Shown here piece after piece: positions 47,600-56,725 of a DNA stretch of 64,000 nucleotides (its first letter is position 1; each line of letters opens with the position of its first letter). This DNA is from Verrucomicrobiales bacterium (lineage in GTDB: Bacteria > Verrucomicrobiota > Verrucomicrobiia > Verrucomicrobiales > DEV007), in assembly GCA_029213005.1 (NCBI GenBank), contig JARGPI010000001.1:369356-433355 (forward strand). The letters are read 5' to 3'. The notes below the pieces were generated by a model that saw only the letters and a list, made by a program, of their open reading frames with translations, did not search any database and was not told the DNA's origin. The translations under genes and the position numbers were made by a program.

Positions 47600-48982
47600 A
47601 TGCGAAGTCACACCATCATCGATCGCCGCACCTGCCTGAAAGGAGTCGGAGCGTCTTTAGCTCTGCCGCTCCTGGAAAATATGGGTTGGGCTGAAGCTGC
47701 TGCCGGAAAAACCTACAAACCACCGGTTCGTCTCGGATTTATGTATATGCCTCATGGTGTGATCATGGATCAGTTCTGGCCGACCGACCCGAAAACCTAT
47801 CTGTCCGATCCGCCCCCGGCATTGAAGTCACTGAAACCGGTTCTCGACCAATGTTTGATGATGAAAGGTATCTCCGGCGTGCCGATCTCACCTTTCAATG
47901 GCGCACCCCATGCACTGGAGCTATCAACCTGGCTCACCGCCCAATTGCCCGATGCTCCAACCCGGAACCGGATTAATATCTCTATTTCTGCGGATCAGAT
48001 CGCCGCAAATTATATGGGCCACCTGACTTCTCTGCCTTCTCTTGAACTGGCGACCATGCCTCAGACCCACAAAGAAAATCAGGAAGGTCTCCATGAAGGG
48101 TACTACAACTACTGCAGCTACCGATCATCCACGCAGCCCGTTCCGGCAATAACCAATCCCCGCAGCGTTCTCAAAAGACTTTTCGGAAACGCTACCAAGC
48201 CCGGGGAAACCGCGAAGGCGGATCCTCTTGACCAGAAGATGTTGGACATCGTGATCGACGGTGCCAAAGACCTTCGCCGGAATTTGCCTCAGACCGATCA
48301 ACACAAACTCGATGAATACCTCGACAGTGTGAGATCAGTGGAGCGGCGCATCGCAGCGATCGAATATCATCAGAAAGAAGCGGCTCTCGAAAAAGCCGGG
48401 ATGAGCTCCCGCAAACGGTTTGCTTCCGACTCGCCGCCCATCGAAATCAAGATTCCGGAAGGCGGGCTGCGCAGCGAATACATGAAAGTGATGTGCGACC
48501 TGAACGTCCTTGCCTTCCAAACGGATACCACTCGTGTTAGTACCTATATCGGCTCTCTACCCAACGGAGTATCCTATCCCGAACTTGGGTTCAACGATCA
48601 ACACCATTCCCAGACTCATCACAAAAACGATCCGGAAAAGGTACGTAAAGTTGCGGCGATTACGGAGTTCAACGTTGAGCAGTTTGCTCACATGGTCAAA
48701 CGGATGAAAAGCATCAAAGAAGGCGACGGTACTCTGCTCGATAATTGTTTAATGATGTGGGGATCCGGCCTCGAAGATGGTGACAGACACAGCCGGGAAA
48801 ATCTGCCTTTTATCATCGCAGGCGGAGGAGGTGGCTCGATCAACACCGGACAGTTTCTGGACAATGCTAAAGGCAACCAGGGCGACCTGCTCACGACAAT
48901 TCTGGGCTGTCTCGAGATTCCTCTGGATCGCAAAATTGGCATCGCGACAAAAACGATCCCCGGCGTGATCCGGTCAGCCTGA
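47600..48982 (+). CDS. DUF1552 protein with twin-arginine signal
   Basis: The 460-residue protein starts with a Tat-type leader, [19 protein letters not shown], so it is exported folded, perhaps with a cofactor. The body matches DUF1552: [36 protein letters not shown], the [12 protein letters not shown] helix, and [20 protein letters not shown]. The last resembles a metal-binding His cluster of the related DUF1501/sulfatase-like fold. Members are encoded directly after DUF1587/1592/1588 proteins and presumably form a redox or hydrolytic complex with them. The exact reaction is not known. Confidence 0.92.
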   Translation: MRSHTIIDRRTCLKGVGASLALPLLENMGWAEAAAGKTYKPPVRLGFMYMPHGVIMDQFWPTDPKTYLSDPPPALKSLKPVLDQCLMMKGISGVPISPFNGAPHALELSTWLTAQLPDAPTRNRINISISADQIAANYMGHLTSLPSLELATMPQTHKENQEGLHEGYYNYCSYRSSTQPVPAITNPRSVLKRLFGNATKPGETAKADPLDQKMLDIVIDGAKDLRRNLPQTDQHKLDEYLDSVRSVERRIAAIEYHQKEAALEKAGMSSRKRFASDSPPIEIKIPEGGLRSEYMKVMCDLNVLAFQTDTTRVSTYIGSLPNGVSYPELGFNDQHHSQTHHKNDPEKVRKVAAITEFNVEQFAHMVKRMKSIKEGDGTLLDNCLMMWGSGLEDGDRHSRENLPFIIAGGGGGSINTGQFLDNAKGNQGDLLTTILGCLEIPLDRKIGIATKTIPGVIRSA

Positions 48983-49009
48983 TCCAGCCGCAATTATTGC
49001 GCTACCAAC

Positions 49010-52000
49010 ATGATTCATTACCTACCTCGCTGGTTGCTTCTTTTAATACTGACTGGCGGAGTAGCAATCCGTGCCGAAGAGGAGTCGATACCGAAAAATC
49101 TGTCGATCGAAAATCTCGTGCCCTGGTGCATTGTGCCTTTCGACGCGAAAAAGCGCTCTCCCGCTGAGCGGGCCGAAATGCTAGTTCGCCTCGGCCTGAA
49201 GCGCTGCGCGTATGATTGGAGACCTAATCATGTCGCTGAGTTTGAGGAGGAGATCCGTCAGTATCAAAAACATGGAATTGAATTTTTCGCGTTCTGGGGC
49301 GGCCATGAAGCCGCTTATTCACTCTTCGAAAAATACAATATCCATCCTCGAATTTGGAAGACGCTCGGCTCACCTACCGAAGGAACCCAGGAAGAGAAAG
49401 TGGCAGCGGCGGCGGATTCGATGGAAGCCCTCGCAAAAAGAACCGGTGAGCTGGGATGTCCCCTCGGGCTATATAATCATGGCGGCTGGGGAGGCGAACC
49501 CGAAAATCTCGTTGCCGTGTGCCAACTGCTCCGTGAACGGGGACATCACCACGTTGGAATTGTCTATAACTGGCACCATGGACACGGGCACATTGATGAT
49601 TGGTCAGACACCCTGGAGTTACTGAAACCCTATCTCCAATGTCTTAACCTCAATGGAATGAATACCGGGGCAAACCCAAAGATCCTTGCTCTCGGTCAGG
49701 GCGAACACGACCGGTCAATGCTGAAGACCTTAATCGCCTCCGGATACGATGGCCCGGTCGGAATCCTCGATCACCAAAACCAACTGGACTCGGAGGAAGC
49801 ACTCCGTGATAACCTCAATGGCCTTTCCTGGTTAGTCAGGGAAACTCAAAATCCGGGAGCAAACGGCTCGCCGCCTCAGCCAAAAGCTAAACCAATACCA
49901 TCAACCCCGGCGGCAGCGGCTCCCCGTTCGTCGTCACCAAAACAAGTGGACGGCCCCAAAGGTAAAGGCAAAGCCCTCGCAGGCGGAGTCGTGATCCCGG
50001 GAGCACCGGACTGGCGAGCACCGCCAATTACGGTGGAATGTTTTGTCCGACTCGAAAACGCCGATCACTATAATATTCTGATCGCGAGTGAAACCAAATC
50101 CCGGCGATCTCACTGGGAAATTTTTTCGATGAAAGGTAGTGGGTATTTAACAGCCTACCTTCCCGGCGCAAAGCCCGATCATATTCGCAGTAGAAAATCG
50201 ATTACCGATAAGCAGTGGCATCAAGTCGCAATGCAGTATGGGAAAAACCAAATTTCCCTGTGGGTCGATGGAGAAAAAGTCGCTGAAGAAGCAGTCATTA
50301 CTCCGGAGTCCGCCAATCCAGCTACCGGAAACCTCGCATTTGGCCGACTCGTTGAGAAAGAACTCGGCACCGGAGGAGCCATCGATGAGGTCCGGATCCG
50401 CAAAGGGATTCACCTACCGGGTTCTGAAAGGGGGGACGTGATCGGTCGTTGGGATTTCGAAAGTTTGACCGAACTGACGCAACCGGTTCAAGACGCCGGG
50501 ATCGATCGCAAACCACTGGAGCCGAACGACAGCCCTCACTGGAATCACCCGATCAACCGTGACCGGGTCTACGATTTCTATGCCAAACAGGCATTGGCCG
50601 GGTCAAAAATGCCGGATCCATTTCCCGGCCTCGATGGCGGGACTCATGGGCACTGGGGGAATCAGAATGATCAGACTACCTGGAAGGACGGTAGGGTTAG
50701 TGCGACCGACCACGGCAGCATGGTTAGCGGCGTATTCAAAGCTAACGGCAAAAAGTATCCGCGAGTCGTCAGCGTACGACTCAAGGAAAATCTAAACGCC
50801 GCTTTTGATCTCGATTCACTCCAGTTTATCGCTGCCTGGGAAGGCGATTTGGTAAAATGGTCCGATGTTCGCCGGGGCATTATGCACGGGATTCCGATGG
50901 GAGGTAAACCGGTGGATTTTAAATCATTACCCTCGCCGTCTCAATCAGCCAGGTATGAAGGTCTCTATCGGGTCGGGCCTAAGGTGGTGTTTGCTTTTCA
51001 AGACAATGACAAACGTTACTACCGCAGTGCCCAGGTAGAGGGTAACCAGATTAATGTAGTAGAGGAAGTAAAGCCCGTTCCTTCCGAATCACAATGGCCG
51101 GATCACATTGTGACTGAGGGAGAAATCGGTAAGGGAAGTCCCTACGCGATCGATACCCTCACCCTGCCCTATGAAAATCCCTATCGATCACTGTTTTTTG
51201 TTAGCGGCGTTGATTTCTTATCTGAAAGTAAAATTGCGATTTGCACCATTCACGGAGAAGTATGGATCTGCGAGGCCTCCGATGCGGATCTGGCGACACT
51301 GAAATGGAAACGCTTTGCCGCAGGCTTACATCAACCTCTAGGACTGAAGGTTGTCGATCAGGTGATCCATGTGATGTGTCGGGACCAAATCGCAGCATTA
51401 CATGATCAAAATGGTGATCTTGAAGCCGACTTTTACGAGTGCGTCTCCCGCGCTCAGAATGCCTCCGCCGGTGCCCACGACTTCATCACCGGGCTGCAAC
51501 GTGATAAACAGGGACGGTGGTATTTTGCCTCCGGCAACGAAGGGGTCTGCCGGGTCTCCGCCGACGGAACCAAACTCACACAGCTGGCGACCGGCCTTCG
51601 AAATCCTAACGGTCTCGGCATTTCACCCGATGGAAAGGTCGTGCTTTCCAGTGTCCAGGAAGGTAGTTGGACACCTGCCAGTGCGATTTGCGATGTTAGT
51701 TTTGGCGGGCACTTCGGTGCAGGAGGTCCCCGCGAAGGAGATCGTGGATATGTACCTCCGATGCTATACCTCCCTCAAGGAGTTGATAATTCCAGCGGTG
51801 GCCAGTGCTATATCGATAGTCAGGAATGGGGCCCCGTCGAGGGACAGTGGATTCATTTTTCAGGTGGGTTTGCGAAGCACTTTCTCGTATTGCGTGAGGA
51901 GAACGATGGTGGTTCCCAGGCCGCTGCCATGGTCTTACCCGGCTCATTTCTTTCCGGAGGGCATCGCGGTAGGTTCTCGCCATTTGACGGGCAGCTCTAT

Positions 52001-52735
52001 GTCGGCGGCGCTCAAGGATGGGGCAACTACGGGATCAGCGACGGTTGCCTCCAGCGGGTTCGTTTTACCGGGGCGATAGAATCCTACCCCTACCCGATCG
52101 CCTGGGAAACCCGACACAATGGTATCATACTAAGTTTTGCCTCACCCGTGACTGATGAGATGGCTGAAGTCGACAAATGGTTTGCTCAACAATGGAACTA
52201 TCGCTATGGCCCCGCCTACGGATCGCCGGAATACTCGGTCACTAATCCTGAGAGAACCGGGCATGATCGACTGGAGATCCGGTCGATTCAAAAACTGGAA
52301 GGCGGTAAGAAATGGTTTATCGAGATTCCTCAGCTGCAACCGGTCAACCAACTCCACCTTCATTTTAGTGGTGATAACCGGCTCGAATTTTTTGCGACCA
52401 TTCACCAGTTGGGCGAAGCCTTCACCGACTTCTCCGGTTACGAACCGACTCCCAAATCACATGGTATCACCGAAGCACTGACCGATGCCGACTCGATAGA
52501 TCCTGCGGTTCTGATGACTGCCTGCGCCGCCTGTCACCACAAAACCCAACAGGTCGTGGGACCTCCTCTAAGCGAGATCAAGCAGCGATACGCCAATAAT
52601 CCACAGGGAATCGTCAAATGGGCGATGAACCCACAAAATAAAAATCCACAGCTACCTCCGATGCCCTCTTTCTCTTTTCTCGGAGAGGAGAAGCTTAGAA
52701 TCATTGCCGACGCCATTCTGTCGGCGACGGATTAA
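49010..52735 (+). CDS. Exported chimera: TIM-barrel isomerase-like, LamG, DUF6797-like, propeller and cytochrome c
   Basis: The 1241-residue protein begins with a signal peptide (residues 1-22). Residues about 30-285 resemble the sugar-phosphate isomerase/epimerase TIM barrel (LGLKRCAYDWRPNH, LYNHGGWGGEPENL, GIVYNWHHGHGHID). A Pro/Ala/Lys linker leads to a LamG/concanavalin-like domain (about 325-480, ITVECFVRLENADHY...IDEVRIRKGI). Next is a segment like DUF6797 (DPFPGLDGGTHGHWGNQND...VKWSDVRRGIMHGIP). A Glc/Sorb-dehydrogenase-like propeller follows (GLRNPNGLGISPDG), and a C-terminal cytochrome c domain carries CAACH around residue 1172. Such fusions occur in planctomycetes and verrucomicrobia. 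It follows DUF1552 by 27 bases, so the three genes are probably one operon. Confidence 0.85.
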   Translation: MIHYLPRWLLLLILTGGVAIRAEEESIPKNLSIENLVPWCIVPFDAKKRSPAERAEMLVRLGLKRCAYDWRPNHVAEFEEEIRQYQKHGIEFFAFWGGHEAAYSLFEKYNIHPRIWKTLGSPTEGTQEEKVAAAADSMEALAKRTGELGCPLGLYNHGGWGGEPENLVAVCQLLRERGHHHVGIVYNWHHGHGHIDDWSDTLELLKPYLQCLNLNGMNTGANPKILALGQGEHDRSMLKTLIASGYDGPVGILDHQNQLDSEEALRDNLNGLSWLVRETQNPGANGSPPQPKAKPIPSTPAAAAPRSSSPKQVDGPKGKGKALAGGVVIPGAPDWRAPPITVECFVRLENADHYNILIASETKSRRSHWEIFSMKGSGYLTAYLPGAKPDHIRSRKSITDKQWHQVAMQYGKNQISLWVDGEKVAEEAVITPESANPATGNLAFGRLVEKELGTGGAIDEVRIRKGIHLPGSERGDVIGRWDFESLTELTQPVQDAGIDRKPLEPNDSPHWNHPINRDRVYDFYAKQALAGSKMPDPFPGLDGGTHGHWGNQNDQTTWKDGRVSATDHGSMVSGVFKANGKKYPRVVSVRLKENLNAAFDLDSLQFIAAWEGDLVKWSDVRRGIMHGIPMGGKPVDFKSLPSPSQSARYEGLYRVGPKVVFAFQDNDKRYYRSAQVEGNQINVVEEVKPVPSESQWPDHIVTEGEIGKGSPYAIDTLTLPYENPYRSLFFVSGVDFLSESKIAICTIHGEVWICEASDADLATLKWKRFAAGLHQPLGLKVVDQVIHVMCRDQIAALHDQNGDLEADFYECVSRAQNASAGAHDFITGLQRDKQGRWYFASGNEGVCRVSADGTKLTQLATGLRNPNGLGISPDGKVVLSSVQEGSWTPASAICDVSFGGHFGAGGPREGDRGYVPPMLYLPQGVDNSSGGQCYIDSQEWGPVEGQWIHFSGGFAKHFLVLREENDGGSQAAAMVLPGSFLSGGHRGRFSPFDGQLYVGGAQGWGNYGISDGCLQRVRFTGAIESYPYPIAWETRHNGIILSFASPVTDEMAEVDKWFAQQWNYRYGPAYGSPEYSVTNPERTGHDRLEIRSIQKLEGGKKWFIEIPQLQPVNQLHLHFSGDNRLEFFATIHQLGEAFTDFSGYEPTPKSHGITEALTDADSIDPAVLMTACAACHHKTQQVVGPPLSEIKQRYANNPQGIVKWAMNPQNKNPQLPPMPSFSFLGEEKLRIIADAILSATD

Positions 52736-52768
52736 TCTCGATTCATCAGATTAACGCGAGCTGTGAGA

Positions 52769-55700
52769 TCAATTACCGGCGCCAAGTTCTTCGTAGTACT
52801 TCCGAACCAATTCACGGAATTCTCCCGGAACCGGGTCCCGGTCAATTGGAGCCAGTGGGTTTTCTTTATTTAACTTCGCAAGTTCCTCGCTAACCCGACT
52901 ACGCAATTCAACGAGCGGATCCACGATTTTCATTTGAATAGCGGCGGCTCCAGGAGGCATATTATCGCGCTTGAAGTCGATTCTCATTCCACGGGCGTTA
53001 TCAAGCACCTTTGCGACCTCATTGCGAAGGTCTTCCTCTGGCATCATCTCTTCCAGATTTCCGAGAGCATTGGCAAAGTCTTTGTACTCTTCCCCCGTGA
53101 TCGGGCCGGCCGGTTCACCGGCCTGACTTTCCTGTTGGTTAAAAAACATGGGAGGGGATTGAGTTGGTTGATTGTTGCCTCGATCGTCTCCACCAAAATT
53201 TGAGCCGGTCGAGGATTTCGAATTACGTCCCTGGCTGAGCAAGCTGCGCCCTCTTTCCCGCGAAGCAGATCCCTCTCCCTGACCTTTGCCGTTACCTTTG
53301 CCCTGACCTTTTCCAGACTCAGCAACCTGCTGGGAATCTCCGGATTCGCTATCCCCTTCGCCGGGCTCACCTTTCCCTTTTCCCTTTCCTTCACCTTTGC
53401 CGGATTTACCATCCGCCATTTGGCCTTTTTCCCCGGACTGCTCACCCTTGCCTTTTCCGTTCCCGGGTTCAGATCCTTTACCTTTTCCATCCGGCGTCCC
53501 CTTCTCACCGGGCTCGGAACCTTTTCCTTTGCCATTTCCGGGCTCAGCGCCTTTACCTTTGCCGTCTTCCGCCCCCTTTTCTCCGGGTTCAGTGCCTTTT
53601 TCGCCACGACCCTTGGCACCTTTGTTTGATTCGGCTTTACCCGAATTTTGCTCTGAACCATTACCTTTCCCGCCTGCCTGATTTCCTTTCTCCCCGGCAG
53701 GCTCCTCACCGTTGCCCGGCTGCGGTTGGTTCCCTGTCATATCTTCAGCTTCCTTACGGCTCTGCTCGATAAGGCGATCGAGTTCATTGCGCGCGAGCCG
53801 GAGTGAATCAGCTTCGCTTCCGAGAATCTTTTCCGCGGCGCTCTCGATCTGATTTTTCAAATCTTCAATTCCCTGTGCGGCATTTTGCTCAGGCTCTCTC
53901 GCTGCGCTGCGACGGTTGTAACGGATCATCCGGGTTGCTTCATTAAGCGACTCCTCAACTCCGTTTACGGTTGTCACACGAACAGCTTCGTAAAGGGCAT
54001 CGGACAAAAGAGGTTCGGCTTCCTCGGACTCCTCGCTCATTTCCTTGATTTCCCGAACCAGTTCCTGCAATTTTTCGCCCTGAGATTCAAGCTCCTGAGC
54101 CAACTCCAGATTCTCTTTAGGAGTGCGAAAATAATTGCCGTCATTGGTGTCTTCCGGAGCTTTGGCGTCGAGTTTTTCGCTGATTTCCTTTTGTTTTTCG
54201 GCCAGTTCGCGGGCCGCACTTCGGATATCCTTCATTTCCTCGGTAAACTGCCGGGAAGTCCGCTTGCGAAATTCGTCTTCGACGTCTTCCAGTTCGCGCT
54301 GCGCCCGGGTTGCTGAGTTAGCAGCGTCCGCCAGATTCTGTTCTTCCAGTTTTTTAGCGGCTTCCCTGACATTTTCGCGGGTTTCCTCCAATTTTTCCCG
54401 TTCCTCTGCCATGTTTGCCCGGTTTTCCTCGGTATCCATCCGCTCGGAGAGATCGTCAAGTTCGCGCAGAAGATCCTGTTGTTCTTCCTGGAGACGCTTC
54501 AACTGTTTCTCGATCTGCTCCTTCTCTTCTTCCGTCTTGGCTTCCTCAAGTTGGTTCTGGAGTTCTTTGATCTTCTTCGCAATTGCCTCCTGACGGCGGG
54601 CGAGTTCTTTCAGTTTATTGAGAACCTCCAGATTCTCTTTTTGCTCGGCTGATTTCTCCGGCTCAGCTGAGGAATTCTCCTTGTATCGCAAATCTTTCTG
54701 CTTCAGTTCCAAATTCATCAATTGCGCTTCTTTTTCCTGCGGAGGACCGCTCGAAGGCTCCTGACTTTGCATGATGGTATGCTCCCGGGCCCGCGCTTTG
54801 ATCAGCGACTCGTAGGCACTACGAACGGAGGAATAAGCGAGTTCCAATTGCCCGGTAGGCGAGGCTTTCAATTCGGGATCCTGGAAAGGATCCCCTTTGA
54901 AGGTGAAATGCGCCACCGCAGTCTCCATATGTTTTTTCGCTTCTTCAAAAAACACTTTTACTTCGGGATCTTCAACTTTCTGAATCGCTTCAACTGTCTT
55001 CTGAATAGCGATCATCTGTGATTCGTGAAGCACCGCGATGTCATCATTCAAGTCGCCAAATGTTTTCCCGAGATGCGCTTCGCGGAGAACTTTCCACGAG
55101 GCATTGAGGATATCCTTCTGAATTTTTAACAACTGCTCGGATTCCCCCGGTTCTCCCGGCGGGCCTCCGGGAGCCGTTTGTTCCCGGAAAATGTCTTCGA
55201 AATGTCGAACTTCAGCCAGGAACATTTCACTCTGGGTGCGGCGGAGTTTTCCTTCGCGATCGAGGTCTTCGGCCCAGAGATGATAGGAAATCAGATCGCG
55301 GGGTTTCGCGCCGAGTTCCTCAATCGCCAACATGGTGGCTAGCTGATGTTTTTTATCCCCGGAAAGGGCGTCTTTGGCGAGAATGACCTCCTTCTCATTT
55401 CCGGAATGGGCAAACACGATCCCGGCGGATTCAACTCCCAGGTCGTCCCAAACCCGGGCTTCGACCGAAAGCTCCTCCACTGACGTAACGTTGACATCCC
55501 GCTTCGGAAAGGCGAATTCCAACTTCGGCGGTAAATTTTTCTTAACCGTCACCGTAAACCATGGCGGTCGCTTATTTGCCCGATCTTTTTTATCGACGAG
55601 ATGAAGCCGGTATTTCTGCGTTTTCTCCGGTGTGTGGTCCGCTATCAACACCGTTGGATCGTCTGAAGAAGCTTTCAGAGCGATGATAGACTCGTCTTCA

Positions 55701-56701
55701 CCAAACAACTCCGCTGCCGCCACCGGTTTACTGACTTTCATCGACCAGGCCAATTTTGAGCCTTCAAGCAAGCTGATTTTCCGGGTATCCTCGACCGTTT
55801 CCACTTCCTTCCCGGTGTAGTCAGGAGACGTGATCGTAGCATCGGCCTGCTTCAGTTCCGGATGCTCATAGGTCTGGATAGTGAAGCGGTCGCTGGAGGC
55901 TTCTTCAAAGCGGACTTCATATTGCGTATCGCTATCCACCTTTGCGACGATTGCGGAAAACACCGAATCATCGAGACCGGCTTTCATGGGTAGACGCCCT
56001 CGAATTGACCCGTCTTCCGGATCCGTTAAAACAATCAACGCTCCTGCCGGTGCCCGCCCTTTGAAGGTAGCCTCCACAATGACCCGGCTGCCTTTCTCCA
56101 CTTCGACATCACCAGGTTCGACCGAGATCTCGATCGATGCATCCGTTGGCTGAGAGGTCTCACCTGTATCCACTACTTCAATTTCCGCTTCCGACTTTGC
56201 AGGGATTTGGCCGATCAATAACCAAAGTCCGACAAAAAACGCCGCCAGCGCACCGAGTTGGTACCAACCGGCACGAATCAACTTTGTAGTCGAGACCCGG
56301 CGAATCCAGCGGTGGCGAACCGCGTGTTCCGTGACCTTGGCAAGCACCTGGCTTTGGAGATAACCGACCCGTCCTCCCGGCTCGAGGTCCATGTCGAGAG
56401 CCGTGAGCAGCATGGCATTGAGATCCGGATGCTCCGCTTCAACTTTCCGGGCGAGCGATTTCAAATCGATTCCGCTGGTATTGATACGAATCCAGCCGAT
56501 CAAGATCGCCGCGAGACTGGCGAGCACGGTCAACAGGGCAAGTGGTGTTGACCACCATCCGGTTGTTTTCGAAATGACTACCAGGAGAATCATCGCAATC
56601 GCCCCGGCAAGCAGACTGAAGGTCACCAAGCGACGCTTTCGCCATCGCGTCTCTGCCTGAATGATAGGACGAAGGCAGTTATTGAGGACTTGATGAGTCA
56701 T
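52769..56701 (-). CDS. DUF4175-like membrane protein with long coiled coil and Gly/Lys/Glu repeat tail
   Basis: The 1310-residue product has two hydrophobic helices near the N-terminus (about 28-70) and another around 150-170, then Ig-like beta segments (about 190-500). An extended coiled coil rich in Glu, Lys, Gln and Arg spans about 640-830. A low-complexity stretch of alternating GKGKG, EPG and EKG units covers about residues 990-1130. Layout and position match the DUF4175-like proteins encoded next to BatA-like VWA proteins in PVC bacteria. It overlaps no gene; the BatA-like stop is 24 bases upstream, so both form one transcript. Function is unknown, perhaps a periplasmic scaffold for the BatA/MoxR complex. 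Confidence 0.8.
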   Translation of the reverse strand: MTHQVLNNCLRPIIQAETRWRKRRLVTFSLLAGAIAMILLVVISKTTGWWSTPLALLTVLASLAAILIGWIRINTSGIDLKSLARKVEAEHPDLNAMLLTALDMDLEPGGRVGYLQSQVLAKVTEHAVRHRWIRRVSTTKLIRAGWYQLGALAAFFVGLWLLIGQIPAKSEAEIEVVDTGETSQPTDASIEISVEPGDVEVEKGSRVIVEATFKGRAPAGALIVLTDPEDGSIRGRLPMKAGLDDSVFSAIVAKVDSDTQYEVRFEEASSDRFTIQTYEHPELKQADATITSPDYTGKEVETVEDTRKISLLEGSKLAWSMKVSKPVAAAELFGEDESIIALKASSDDPTVLIADHTPEKTQKYRLHLVDKKDRANKRPPWFTVTVKKNLPPKLEFAFPKRDVNVTSVEELSVEARVWDDLGVESAGIVFAHSGNEKEVILAKDALSGDKKHQLATMLAIEELGAKPRDLISYHLWAEDLDREGKLRRTQSEMFLAEVRHFEDIFREQTAPGGPPGEPGESEQLLKIQKDILNASWKVLREAHLGKTFGDLNDDIAVLHESQMIAIQKTVEAIQKVEDPEVKVFFEEAKKHMETAVAHFTFKGDPFQDPELKASPTGQLELAYSSVRSAYESLIKARAREHTIMQSQEPSSGPPQEKEAQLMNLELKQKDLRYKENSSAEPEKSAEQKENLEVLNKLKELARRQEAIAKKIKELQNQLEEAKTEEEKEQIEKQLKRLQEEQQDLLRELDDLSERMDTEENRANMAEEREKLEETRENVREAAKKLEEQNLADAANSATRAQRELEDVEDEFRKRTSRQFTEEMKDIRSAARELAEKQKEISEKLDAKAPEDTNDGNYFRTPKENLELAQELESQGEKLQELVREIKEMSEESEEAEPLLSDALYEAVRVTTVNGVEESLNEATRMIRYNRRSAAREPEQNAAQGIEDLKNQIESAAEKILGSEADSLRLARNELDRLIEQSRKEAEDMTGNQPQPGNGEEPAGEKGNQAGGKGNGSEQNSGKAESNKGAKGRGEKGTEPGEKGAEDGKGKGAEPGNGKGKGSEPGEKGTPDGKGKGSEPGNGKGKGEQSGEKGQMADGKSGKGEGKGKGKGEPGEGDSESGDSQQVAESGKGQGKGNGKGQGEGSASRERGRSLLSQGRNSKSSTGSNFGGDDRGNNQPTQSPPMFFNQQESQAGEPAGPITGEEYKDFANALGNLEEMMPEEDLRNEVAKVLDNARGMRIDFKRDNMPPGAAAIQMKIVDPLVELRSRVSEELAKLNKENPLAPIDRDPVPGEFRELVRKYYEELGAGN

Positions 56702-56725
56702 GAGAGGTAATTGGGATAAAGTAAC

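Noticed and set aside
53044..53709. 221-codon Lys/Arg/Val-rich frame within the DUF4175 gene
   Set aside because: It is a frame-shifted reading of the Gly/Lys/Glu repeat region and has no independent support.
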